In this document: piece by piece, positions 1 to 6,042 of the stretch | Layout of the letters: every line of letters starts with the position of its first letter | Numbering within the stretch: position 1 is the first letter of the stretch | Assembly: GCA_021852245.1 (NCBI GenBank) | Contig: JAJZNY010000122.1 | Coordinates: 1 to 19,583 of the forward strand | Direction: 5' to 3' | Length of the DNA: 19,583 nucleotides | DNA from: Planctomycetota bacterium | GTDB lineage: Bacteria; Planctomycetota; Phycisphaerae; WQYP01 | Position numbers and translations under genes: made by a program | Notes under the pieces: generated by a model | Seen by the model: only the letters and a program-made list of their open reading frames with translations | What the model was told of the DNA's origin: nothing | The model's database searches: none

Positions 1-173
1 TCATGGGGTGGCCGGGCGGGCACGCCATGGATTCGCAGGAGTGTCTGGAGTTTGCCGCTTTAACACAAACGCATGTCATGGTAGAGGAGTTCCCATTGGA
101 AAAGGCCGCGGACGCCTTTGAGCACATGATGTCCGGAAAAGTTCGCTTCCGGGCCGTGCTGAAGATGAACTGA
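1..173 (+). CDS. Alcohol dehydrogenase, second copy, C-terminal end only (cut by window start)
   Basis: An open frame running in from the left edge encodes the last 56 or so residues of a zinc alcohol dehydrogenase, ending at TGA 171-173. It matches the end of the complete gene at 2369-2541 with about five base differences in 173; two change the protein (Ser to Gly and Lys to Gln) and the rest are silent. The reading frame is intact as far as it can be seen, so the upstream copy may be a working paralogue. The similarity continues past the stop into a broken copy of the next gene, so a block of at least two genes was duplicated. Whether the rest of the gene is intact lies outside the window. 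Confidence 0.85.
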   Translation, partial: MGWPGGHAMDSQECLEFAALTQTHVMVEEFPLEKAADAFEHMMSGKVRFRAVLKMN

Positions 174-200
174 CAGGCGACGGACACATTCGGCGCAACC

Positions 201-284
201 GTGGCCAACATTACTCTCAAAGGCAATCCACTTCATACCTGCGGCGATCTGAGCGGTTTGAAGGTGACCAGATCGGATCTTTAG
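201..284 (+). pseudogene. Broken 5' fragment of thiol peroxidase (tpx) copy
   Basis: The stretch after the partial alcohol dehydrogenase repeats the start of the intact tpx gene at 2570. Four lesions are visible relative to it: the GGAG ribosome-binding site has become GGCG, the ATG is GTG, 21 bases are missing in frame between two GATCT repeats (residues 18-24 of the intact protein), and a TAG stops the frame at 282-284. Similarity is not recognisable beyond about 284, so the rest of the gene, including both catalytic cysteines, is gone. It is not expected to give an active peroxidase. Confidence 0.85.
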
Positions 285-564
285 AACATCTCTGCGGCCA
301 GCGCTATTTTCACCGCAATGGACGTAACGGTGCGCGAAGATTTCGGCACAGGCTCACGCGCTTCACCGGGCTGCTTCATCGTACCGTCTCTGGGCGCCCT
401 GCGGCCTTGATTTTATATTATTTTCACCGCAGAGGTCGCAGTGGTACGCAGAGGTTCAGCCGCACACCGACACGGTTTATCGCGCAGGCTCTGTGCGCCT
501 TAAAGCCATTGCCGCCACAGCGGCCGGTAATAGCTATGGGGCACTCCTCTGGAGCGCCCGGCAC
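285..564. other. Gene-free stretch between tpx fragment and GIY-YIG-like gene
   Basis: No convincing gene is seen. The tpx-copy frame stays open from 285 to a TGA at 408 but shows no resemblance to peroxidase, so a recombination junction probably lies near 284. A 13-base string (TATTTTCACCGCA) occurs at 305-317 and again at 419-431, the second leading into a CGCAGAGG-rich repeat. The stretch is also the 3' flank of the leftward gene at 565; no U-tailed terminator was found there. Confidence 0.5.
419..458. repeat. CGCAGAGG-type dispersed repeat, degenerate
   Basis: The motif CACCGCAGAGG is followed 8-9 bases later by a second CGCAGAGG, with a related but altered CGCAGTGG between them; a loosely inverted CTCTGTGCG lies near 490. 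Runs of CGCAGAG(G) units beginning with TTTCACCG are, from memory, a common intergenic repeat in environmental bacteria. Only one degenerate copy plus a 13-base echo at 305-317 is present here, so the assignment is tentative. Confidence 0.35.
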
Positions 565-1125
565 TCAGCCAATCCTGCCAATGGCATCACGCAACCCGTC
601 GTCGGCCCCTATTGATTTACGGGCCTGCTGGGCCCGGCGCGATGTAAGGCTGTTAAAGAGTGGCTCCTGAAAAATACGGAAGAATGTCTCGGCTTTTGCG
701 GCGAGGCCATCATCCATCGGCATCAGCAGCAGGCGGCAATCACCGGCATCTTTTAAGGCTTCCGTGAGGCTCTGCTGCGGCCTGTGGTGCTTCTTGTAGG
801 CTTTTAGGAAATGGTTCTGCCATGACGCTTCCGCGACGGCAAAGTGCATGCCGAGGCGCTCGATAAACTGCATCGACGAGTTCTTACCCACGTAGAGGCA
901 GCATTCGTCTGGTTCCGGTGCGAAGAAAAAATATATGCCTTGATTGGGTTGATCTTGAAGTACAAGGTCGAAAAGCCTGACGTCTGCCAGCCGCTTCTTC
1001 CTCGCCCCTTTAACCTCAGCGCACGCTGCGCTGACCGTAAGTTCTGCGATCTCGCTGAATGGCAGCGTGAGGTCGCTGGACCCGAGTGTGGTGCCCGCAC
1101 CGGCGTCTGGAGATTCTTCCGACAT
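565..1125 (-). CDS. GIY-YIG nuclease-like protein
   Basis: A 186-residue soluble protein of unknown role whose middle fits the GIY-YIG nuclease fold. Visible signatures are GIY at 63-65, YVGKN at 78-82, the ERLGMHF segment with Arg90 at 89-95, Glu146, and Asn158 in EPLFNS. These match, in order, the tyrosines, arginine, metal-binding glutamate and C-terminal asparagine of the family. The N-terminal 55 residues and basic C-terminus have no recognised domain. The ATG at 1125 was preferred to one at 1167 because GAGGA lies six bases ahead of it. The gene stands alone, with a candidate promoter at 1310-1338 that carries an unusual upstream element. Family membership is by motif only; DNA-cleaving activity is an inference, and the target is unknown. 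Confidence 0.7.
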   Translation of the reverse strand: MSEESPDAGAGTTLGSSDLTLPFSEIAELTVSAACAEVKGARKKRLADVRLFDLVLQDQPNQGIYFFFAPEPDECCLYVGKNSSMQFIERLGMHFAVAEASWQNHFLKAYKKHHRPQQSLTEALKDAGDCRLLLMPMDDGLAAKAETFFRIFQEPLFNSLTSRRAQQARKSIGADDGLRDAIGRIG

Positions 1126-1309
1126 AGGAAGTCCTCGTCCCCCCACGTATTGATAACGTGGACCCATGCACGCCGGGGGAACCGCGCATGTTCACGAAAC
1201 GCTTTGATTCAATTTCGGGTAGGGCCGGCCAAACCTCGTCGGAGGTTTCCGGACCGCTGGCAGGTCGAGCCTTCCCCGGCAATAAATACCGACAACTTAC
1301 TGAACGCGG

Positions 1310-1338
1310 ATAATAGCCTTGTCGTTTTTCCTCTGCAA
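1310..1338 (-). promoter_or_regulatory. Candidate sigma-70 promoter for GIY-YIG-like gene
   Basis: Read leftward: TTGCAG as -35 (1333-1338), a 17-base spacer, then TATTAT as -10 (1310-1315). The -10 matches the consensus at five of six positions, the -35 mainly at TTG. Transcription would begin near 1303, about 180 bases before the ATG at 1125. Its credibility comes mostly from sharing layout with the stronger promoter at 14730-14758. Confidence 0.45.
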
Positions 1339-1351
1339 CCGCCCGTGGTCT

Positions 1352-1379
1352 GGCTCATAGCCACCTTTGGGGCGGGTCG
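1352..1379 (-). repeat. 28-bp promoter-upstream element, copy 1
   Basis: On the minus strand this reads CGACCCGCCC followed by CAAAGGTGGCTATGAGCC with one shared C. It matches 14689-14715 at 25 of 28 positions, counting one single-base gap. It contains an imperfect dyad, GGCT-ATG-AGCC. It ends 13 bases before the -35 hexamer at 1333-1338. Both copies point toward the downstream gene. An activator site or UP-like element is possible; no known family was recognised. Confidence 0.55.
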
Positions 1380-1450
1380 CCAAGGGAGACGGGCGAGCCG
1401 AATGTCGGGCGGGCTGCGGCCACCGGTGGATTAAATCCGCCGGCTCGCAG

Positions 1451-1479
1451 TTGCCATTGACGATGGGGACGCCTAAAGT
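1451..1479 (+). promoter_or_regulatory. Candidate promoter for adh-tpx operon
   Basis: TTGCCA (1451-1456), a 17-base spacer and TAAAGT (1474-1479) lie upstream of the alcohol dehydrogenase. The -35 fits consensus at five of six positions, the -10 at four. A start site near 1486 would give a leader of about 40 bases. This is pattern matching only. Confidence 0.35.
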
Positions 1480-1524
1480 CATCGCGTCAGTGATGTGGTT
1501 GTAACTTTCAGACAAGGAGCATTT

Positions 1525-2541
1525 ATGCAGAAGATGTTGGCGATGCAGGTGGGTAAGGCACGGGGAGATTTTGAACTGGTGGAAAAACCGATTCCCGAGG
1601 CGGTCGGCAATCTGGTGCGGGTGAAGGTGGAGGCGTGCGGAGTTTGTCACAGCGACGTGATCGTCAAGGACGGGCTGTTTCCCGGTATTAAATATCCGCG
1701 TGTGCCGGGGCATGAAGTGATCGGCGTGGTGGATGCCGTCGGGCCCGAGGCGAAGAATTTTTCGCCGGGGCAACGTGTGGGCATCGGCTGGCACGGCGGA
1801 CAGTGCTTCACGTGCGACAGTTGTCGCCGGGGTGATTTTATTACCTGCGACAAGGCGAAAATCTGCGGCATTTCCTATGACGGCGGTTATGCCCAATACA
1901 TGGTGGCACCGCAGGATGCGCTGGCCCGTGTGCCCGATGCGCTGGGCTCTGTTGCCGGCGCACCGCTGATGTGTGCGGGCGTCACAACCTTCAATGCCCT
2001 GCGGCACAGCGGCGCCAGACCGGGTGATGTGGTCGGCGTGCAGGGATTGGGCGGACTGGGGCATCTGGGAATTCAATTTGCAAAGGCGATGGGTTTTCAC
2101 GTGGCGGCCATTTCCACTTCAGATAACAAACGAGAACTGGCGATGAAACTCGGCGCCCATGAATATATCAACACCTCGGCGGAACCGGCCGCCCGGGCGC
2201 TGCGGAAACTGGGCGGGGCGGCGGTGATTCTGGCCACCGCACCGGATTCCAAAACCATGCATGCGCTGATTGAGGCCCTGGGAGCGGGTGGGAAGCTGCT
2301 GGTGATCGGGGCGGGGACGGATCCGATACCCGTAACGCCGGTTGAACTCATCATGAAACGCAAAAGCATCATGGGGTGGCCGAGCGGGCATGCCATGGAT
2401 TCGCAGGAGTGTCTGGAGTTTGCCGCTTTAACAAAAACGCATGTCATGGTAGAAGAGTTCCCATTGGAAAAGGCGGCGGACGCCTTTGAGCACATGATGT
2501 CCGGAAAAGTTCGCTTCCGGGCCGTGCTGAAGATGAACTGA
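1525..2541 (+). CDS. Zinc-dependent alcohol dehydrogenase (MDR family)
   Basis: A 338-residue medium-chain dehydrogenase/reductase that would interconvert alcohols and aldehydes in the cytoplasm. Catalytic zinc ligands are Cys41 (in GVCHSD), His63-Glu64 (GHE) and Cys150. Structural zinc ligands are Cys94, 97, 100 and 108. The Rossmann nucleotide motif GLGGLG is at 174-179. The second strand ends in STS (about 197-199) rather than the aspartate usual in NAD enzymes, which suggests NADP(H) preference, as in cinnamyl-alcohol-dehydrogenase-like members; that is an inference. The ATG at 1525 was chosen over a GTG at 1495 because AAGGAG sits just before it. tpx starts 28 bases downstream, so the two are probably co-transcribed. 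A second copy of the 3' end lies at 1-173. Natural substrate unknown. Confidence 0.9.
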   Translation: MQKMLAMQVGKARGDFELVEKPIPEAVGNLVRVKVEACGVCHSDVIVKDGLFPGIKYPRVPGHEVIGVVDAVGPEAKNFSPGQRVGIGWHGGQCFTCDSCRRGDFITCDKAKICGISYDGGYAQYMVAPQDALARVPDALGSVAGAPLMCAGVTTFNALRHSGARPGDVVGVQGLGGLGHLGIQFAKAMGFHVAAISTSDNKRELAMKLGAHEYINTSAEPAARALRKLGGAAVILATAPDSKTMHALIEALGAGGKLLVIGAGTDPIPVTPVELIMKRKSIMGWPSGHAMDSQECLEFAALTKTHVMVEEFPLEKAADAFEHMMSGKVRFRAVLKMN

Positions 2542-2569
2542 CAGGCGACGGACACATTTTGGAGCAACC

Positions 2570-3070
2570 ATGGCCAACATTACTCTTAAAGGCAATCCAC
2601 TTCATACCTGCGGCGATCTGCCCGGCAAGGGAACTGATCTTAGCGGTTTGAAGGTGACCAAATCGGATCTTTCGGATGTTGAACTGCGCAGCTTTGCGGG
2701 AAAAAAGCTGATTCTGAATATCTTCCCCAGCATCGATACCAGTGTCTGTTCCCAATCGGTGCGGCAATTTAATAAGGATGCCGCCGGCTTGGGCAATGTG
2801 ACGGTGTTGTGCGCTTCGATGGATCTGCCGTTCGCCTTGAATCGCTTCTGCGGGGCGGAAGGGATTAAAAATGTACTCACCAGTTCGGTATTTCGGCATC
2901 CGGACTTCGGTCGGAAGCTGGGAGTGACGATTCTGGATGGCGGCATGGCGGGATTACTGGCCCGCAGCATCGTGGTTCTCGATGAGCATGGGAAAGTGAT
3001 CTACACCGAATTGGTGCCCGAAATTGCTCAGGAACCGAACTATCAGGCGGCTCTCGCGGCGGCACGCTGA
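2570..3070 (+). CDS. tpx: Thiol peroxidase Tpx (atypical 2-Cys peroxiredoxin)
   Basis: A 166-residue peroxiredoxin of the Tpx type that reduces hydrogen peroxide and organic hydroperoxides, normally with electrons from thioredoxin. The active-site motif FPSIDTSVC places the peroxidatic cysteine at 60, and RFCGAEG places the resolving cysteine at 94, almost the numbering of E. coli Tpx (61 and 95). Length is typical for the family. GGAG precedes the ATG by about five bases. It follows the alcohol dehydrogenase by 28 bases and precedes a dienelactone hydrolase-like gene by 90 bases, suggesting a detoxification operon. A decayed copy of its first 28 codons lies at 201-284. Confidence 0.96.
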   Translation: MANITLKGNPLHTCGDLPGKGTDLSGLKVTKSDLSDVELRSFAGKKLILNIFPSIDTSVCSQSVRQFNKDAAGLGNVTVLCASMDLPFALNRFCGAEGIKNVLTSSVFRHPDFGRKLGVTILDGGMAGLLARSIVVLDEHGKVIYTELVPEIAQEPNYQAALAAAR

Positions 3071-3113
3071 GAACTGACAGACAGCAAACGACAGAGTGAC
3101 ATCGGCGGCGGGA

Positions 3114-3145
3114 GCCTGACGGCGACCGCTCCGGCAGGCATTTTC
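3114..3145 (+). terminator. Hairpin between tpx and dienelactone hydrolase gene
   Basis: GCCTGACGG (3114-3122) can pair with CCGGCAGGC (3131-3139), a nine-base stem with one mismatch and an eight-base loop, followed by ATTTTC. The short U-run makes it at best a partial terminator or a processing/stability hairpin inside the operon. Confidence 0.35.
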
Positions 3146-3160
3146 AGGAAAGGCGGACGG

Positions 3161-3916
3161 ATGACCACCGGCATTACCACCAAGCGGATGACGATTGAAC
3201 CCGGCGTGCTGATTTCAGCGGCTCACCCAGCGGAGAAATCCCCCATCGTGATTATCCTGCACGAAGCCTTCGGTCTGAATTCGCATTTCGATGATGTGGT
3301 GTCGCATGTCGCATCGCACGGGTTTTTTGCCATCGCACCCGACCTGTTCAACGGCCGCGTTATTGATTACTCCGATATGGCCGGGGCGATGGAGGCCGTG
3401 GGCGCCTGTTCGGATGACAAAGTGATGGAGATCATCCGAAAGGTGATCCAATGGGCGCACAGCCAACCGGAAGGTGCCGGGGCGCCGGTTGCCCTGCTGG
3501 GTTTCTGCATGGGGGGCCGTCTGGCGTTTATCGGAGCCCGTGAACTCGGGTCGCAGATCACCAGTGCGGTCTGTTGTTATGGTGGCGGCATCGGGGCGGA
3601 GGGGGATGTGGATCGGCGCGGCCGCCCGGTGCCGATTGCGGCAGGCAACCTGAATAATATCTCCGCCTCGCTCATGTTCATCTATGGTAATCAGGATGCG
3701 CACATTCCCCCCGCGGAACACGCCCGCATCGTCTCCAAACTCGGCGAGCATCAAAAGCCATTTGTTCTTGAAACCTACCCGGCGGGTCATGGCTTCATGA
3801 GTGACCGGCCCAATTATTATCATCCGGCGTGCGCCCGGGATGCCTGGCTGCAGATATTCTCCCACCTGCTGCGGCATATGGAAGAGGCCCCATCCGGCGG
3901 AGCCGATTACCAGTAA
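3161..3916 (+). CDS. Dienelactone hydrolase family protein
   Basis: A 251-residue cytoplasmic alpha/beta hydrolase. The dienelactone-hydrolase triad is visible: nucleophile Cys116 in GFCMGG, Asp179 in GNQDAHIP and His210 in AGHGF. HEAFGL at 34-39 supplies the family's conserved glutamate. Members hydrolyse dienelactones in chloroaromatic breakdown, but many act on other esters or lactones, so the substrate here is open. AGGAAAGG lies shortly before the ATG. It follows tpx by 90 bases with a hairpin in the gap, so it may be read with adh-tpx. It converges on the HD-GYP gene, the stops being 58 bases apart. The C-terminal ten residues are a low-complexity extension. Confidence 0.88.
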   Translation: MTTGITTKRMTIEPGVLISAAHPAEKSPIVIILHEAFGLNSHFDDVVSHVASHGFFAIAPDLFNGRVIDYSDMAGAMEAVGACSDDKVMEIIRKVIQWAHSQPEGAGAPVALLGFCMGGRLAFIGARELGSQITSAVCCYGGGIGAEGDVDRRGRPVPIAAGNLNNISASLMFIYGNQDAHIPPAEHARIVSKLGEHQKPFVLETYPAGHGFMSDRPNYYHPACARDAWLQIFSHLLRHMEEAPSGGADYQ

Positions 3917-3974
3917 CGGCCGCTTAATACATTTATTTTACAATATTCTTGTTCCACCCTCCCCTTTCCGGGTG

Positions 3975-4994
3975 TCAGGTGATCAATGCCGGGCGTTCTG
4001 AGAATCTTTCCCGCACGGCGAGAATAGAATCTTCAATCCGCAGAAATGCCGCAATCACCTGCGGGTCAAATTGCGTTCCTTCGGCGGAGAGGATGATCGA
4101 TTTGGCCACCTCATGACTGAACGCATCCTTGTATAACCGCCGGGAGGTGAGCGCATCATAGACATCGGCCAGGGCCACGATGCGGCCGCTGAGCGGTATT
4201 TCTGCGCCGCGCAACTGCATCGGATACCCCGTGCCGTCGATGCGTTCATGATGTGTGGCGGTGATTTCGCGGGCAATCTGCAGGAACTGCGCCTCCGGAA
4301 ACCGCCGCAGGGCGATATCGATGGTGTTGGCGCCCAGCGTGGTGTGCGTCTTCATCAGCGTGAATTCGCGGTCGGTAAGCCGCCCCGGCTTGAGCAGCAC
4401 ATAATCCGGGATGGCGACTTTACCGATATCGTGCAGCGGGCTGGTCAGATAGACCCAGCGGATGAAGTTGGCGGTGATCGTCTGATGATGATCGGGGGTG
4501 AGCGCCAGTTCCTGTGCCAGGAGACGGGAGTAATTCTGCACGCGCTCCAGATGCATGCCCGATTCGGGATCGCGCGATTCAGCCAGCTTGGCCATGGCAA
4601 AAATCGCCACATTGCGGGTATCCAGCGCCAGCACGCGTTCGCCCGCCCGTGCCCGTGCGACGAGTTCATCGGGTTCAAACGGACGGTGCAGAAATTCATC
4701 CGCCCCGCTGTTGAGGCCGCGCACCCGCTGCTGAGAGTCGCTGGATTCTGTCAGCAGGATCAGATAAATGTAGCCCCACATCTCCTCATGTCGAATCGTC
4801 TGGCATAATTTCAGCCCCCCGTCAGCCCCCCCAAGGTTCCAGTCCACCAGGACCAGTCGGCATAACCCCTCGCGGACAATATTCTCGGCCTCTTCGGCCG
4901 AATCGGTCACCAGCACCTCAAAGCCCGCTGCTAAAAGCGTATTTTTTATCAGTCGAATGCTGAGCCGATCACTGTCCGCCAGAAGTACGCGCAT
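3975..4994 (-). CDS. Response regulator with HD-GYP phosphodiesterase domain
   Basis: A 339-residue, two-domain signalling protein. The receiver (about 1-118) has the acidic pair Asp7/Asp9, phospho-acceptor Asp51 and Thr82. The HD-GYP domain (about 125-325) has His188-Asp189 in HDIGKVAIPD and HHERIDGTGYP at 248-258, the signature of cyclic di-GMP phosphodiesterases. Phosphorylation by an unseen histidine kinase would therefore control degradation of cyclic di-GMP. The usual receiver lysine before the PF motif is arginine (Arg104), which may alter switching. The start at 4994 was chosen because the receiver begins there and an AAAGGTG site precedes it; an ATG at 5030 would add 12 residues but has its purine run touching the start codon. 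No kinase gene is adjacent. Confidence 0.92.
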   Translation of the reverse strand: MRVLLADSDRLSIRLIKNTLLAAGFEVLVTDSAEEAENIVREGLCRLVLVDWNLGGADGGLKLCQTIRHEEMWGYIYLILLTESSDSQQRVRGLNSGADEFLHRPFEPDELVARARAGERVLALDTRNVAIFAMAKLAESRDPESGMHLERVQNYSRLLAQELALTPDHHQTITANFIRWVYLTSPLHDIGKVAIPDYVLLKPGRLTDREFTLMKTHTTLGANTIDIALRRFPEAQFLQIAREITATHHERIDGTGYPMQLRGAEIPLSGRIVALADVYDALTSRRLYKDAFSHEVAKSIILSAEGTQFDPQVIAAFLRIEDSILAVRERFSERPALIT

Positions 4995-5237
4995 GAACAC
5001 CTTTCCGCCTGCCGTTATGCCGAGGTCCATCCTCCGCCGACTGATCTTAACAAATTATCGGCAAGATGCAGCCTCGGCTGAAATTTGTCGCAGAAGCGTT
5101 TGATGGCGGATGCTGGTGAAGAGTCTGCGGGCCGCTGCGCGGCTTCCACGGCATGTCAGCGCGGACCTTTCGCCTGCGCACCCATGCGCAAAATCACCCG
5201 CCATGTTCAAATTCAGCAGCCGCCGCAGATCGGGTTA

Positions 5238-5468
5238 TCATCGTCCCAGCAAATCCATGAACTGTTCAACGGAAAGGCCGGCATCGGCAATAATGCGTCG
5301 GGGGGTGCCGACACGAATCTGTTTGTGGTCAGGGATCACGGCGCGGGCGTAAGGCTCGTCACGGCGAAGGATCATATGGCTGCCGGTCTGACGCCGGAAC
5401 ACGAAGCCAGCGCGTTCCAGTGCAGCGCGAACCTCACGACCGGAAAGATCGGTGGGGAGTTTGGCCAC
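5238..5468 (-). CDS. hicA: HicA-family toxin (mRNA interferase)
   Basis: A 76-residue protein of the HicA (YcfA) family, small double-stranded-RNA-binding-fold toxins that cleave mRNA. The family signature GSH is present with catalytic His31, followed by the HKQIRVGTPRRII segment and a C-terminal helix. It begins with GTG at 5468 and has GAGGA about nine bases ahead. It lies 17 bases after hicB in the same direction. Toxin second is the less textbook order for hic loci but common in HicB-first pairs. Expression would come from the hicB promoter. Confidence 0.9.
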   Translation of the reverse strand: MAKLPTDLSGREVRAALERAGFVFRRQTGSHMILRRDEPYARAVIPDHKQIRVGTPRRIIADAGLSVEQFMDLLGR

Positions 5469-5485
5469 GCGGGATGTTCCTCTAT

Positions 5486-5701
5486 TTACGCAGCCTCGAC
5501 TTCAACGAATTCCTTGCCGGATTCAACGGGCACCGGATCGCCGGCGGCGCGACAGTCCTCCACATAAAGTGCCACGGCTTCGCGGATATTGCGCAGGGCC
5601 TCAGCGCGGTCGTCGCCCTGGCTGACGCAACCCGGCAATGCCGGCACGCTGGCGACAAAACCGCCGTCAGATTCCTGTTCCAAGATGACTGTGTAACGCA
5701 T
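5486..5701 (-). CDS. hicB: HicB-family antitoxin
   Basis: A 71-residue HicB-like protein with the partial RNase-H-like fold: MRYTVILEQESDGGFVAS, then PALPGCVSQGDDRAEAL and an IREAVALY helix. It would bind and neutralise HicA. No separate DNA-binding domain (helix-turn-helix or ribbon-helix-helix) is visible in this short form, so autoregulation, if any, would need the fold itself or another factor. GAGGAG lies seven bases before the ATG, and a near-perfect extended -10 lies just upstream. Neighbouring genes are unrelated, as is typical for mobile toxin-antitoxin pairs. Confidence 0.9.
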   Translation of the reverse strand: MRYTVILEQESDGGFVASVPALPGCVSQGDDRAEALRNIREAVALYVEDCRAAGDPVPVESGKEFVEVEAA

Positions 5702-5724
5702 GGTGACGCTCCTCGTGAAGATTC

Positions 5725-5733
5725 ATTATAGCA
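5725..5733 (-). promoter_or_regulatory. Extended -10 promoter of hicBA
   Basis: Read leftward the sequence is TGCTATAAT, a perfect TGnTATAAT extended -10. No good -35 is seen, which extended -10 promoters can tolerate. The start site would fall near 5718, giving a very short leader with the GAGGAG ribosome-binding site at 5709-5714. Confidence 0.65.
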
Positions 5734-5800
5734 TATTTCTCAGGAGGGAGAGAAGACTGAACGGTGCGCAGTTTCGTGCCGTGGTATGCGGTGCGGACGC

Positions 5801-5826
5801 GGGGGCGGGGCGCGGGGGCGGCTGGG
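5801..5826 (+). other. Putative G-quadruplex motif
   Basis: Four G-runs of 5, 4, 5 and 3 bases are separated by loops of 1, 3 and 5 bases, fitting the standard G3+N1-7 pattern. The last G-run overlaps the left arm of the hairpin at 5821-5833, so the two structures would compete. Confidence 0.5.
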
Positions 5827-5851
5827 AACCAGCGGCACATAAAATGTGCCG
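5821..5851. repeat. Two abutting inverted repeats
   Basis: GCTGG-GAA-CCAGC (5821-5833) shares its last base with CGGCACAT-AAA-ATGTGCCG (5833-5851), an eight-base perfect stem with a three-base loop. Neither is followed by a U-run in either direction, so they do not look like simple intrinsic terminators. They may be operators or RNA hairpins. Confidence 0.5.
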
Positions 5852-5964
5852 GCTAACCTATTGTGATCCGGCCCGGCTATTCCCCGTAAAAGTGGGTATC
5901 AGGGCACGAGATCAATTCCATTTGCGGCCATGCGTGAATAGTATTACCTTGAATATGGGCGTTA

Positions 5965-6026
5965 CCGTGGCGCGGGCGGTCGGCATGGGTCCTGCTTGCG
6001 GGACTGCCCGGCTGATTCGGCCACGG
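5965..6026 (+). promoter_or_regulatory. Possible structured leader upstream of cassette gene A1
   Basis: Three nested pairings can form: CCGTGGC (5965-5971) with GCCACGG (6020-6026), CGGGC (5973-5977) with GCCCG (6006-6010), and GTCCTGC (5989-5995) with GCGGGAC (5998-6004, one G-U). The structure ends five or so bases before AGGA of the A1 ribosome-binding site. GC-rich sequence often folds by chance, so this is only a candidate. Confidence 0.3.
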
Positions 6027-6042
6027 TCGGTCAGGAACATGT

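Larger units (their letters stand above)
1126..1524. other. Divergent regulatory region between GIY-YIG-like gene and alcohol dehydrogenase
   Basis: About 400 bases without a supported gene separate two divergent genes. It holds a leftward candidate promoter (1310-1338), a 28-base element upstream of it (1352-1379) that is repeated at 14689-14715, and a weaker rightward candidate promoter (1451-1479). Open frames cross it on both strands but lack ribosome-binding sites and recognisable domains. Confidence 0.6.
5702..6042. other. Structured intergenic region between hicBA and the duplicated cassette
   Basis: 340 bases with no supported gene. From left to right it holds the hicBA promoter, a G-quadruplex motif (5801-5826), two abutting hairpins (5821-5833 and 5833-5851), and a nested stem structure (5965-6026) that ends a few bases before the ribosome-binding site of the first cassette gene. 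No convincing rightward sigma-70 promoter was found by eye. Confidence 0.5.

Noticed and set aside
407..670. 87-codon rightward open frame
   Set aside because: It crosses the dispersed repeat and the 3' end of the GIY-YIG-like gene on the other strand, has no ribosome-binding site and no recognisable domain.
844..1434. 196-codon rightward open frame antisense to the GIY-YIG-like gene
   Set aside because: The opposite strand has a good ribosome-binding site and a full set of family motifs; this frame has neither and is a shadow.
1297..2100. 267-codon leftward open frame antisense to alcohol dehydrogenase
   Set aside because: It is rich in His, Arg and Pro as expected of a shadow frame and lies over a certain gene. 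The only part of interest, the 28-bp element, is explained better as DNA than as protein.
3950..3974. CACCC/GGGTG dyad between the convergent hydrolase and HD-GYP genes as a terminator
   Set aside because: The stem is only five bases and no U-run follows in either direction.
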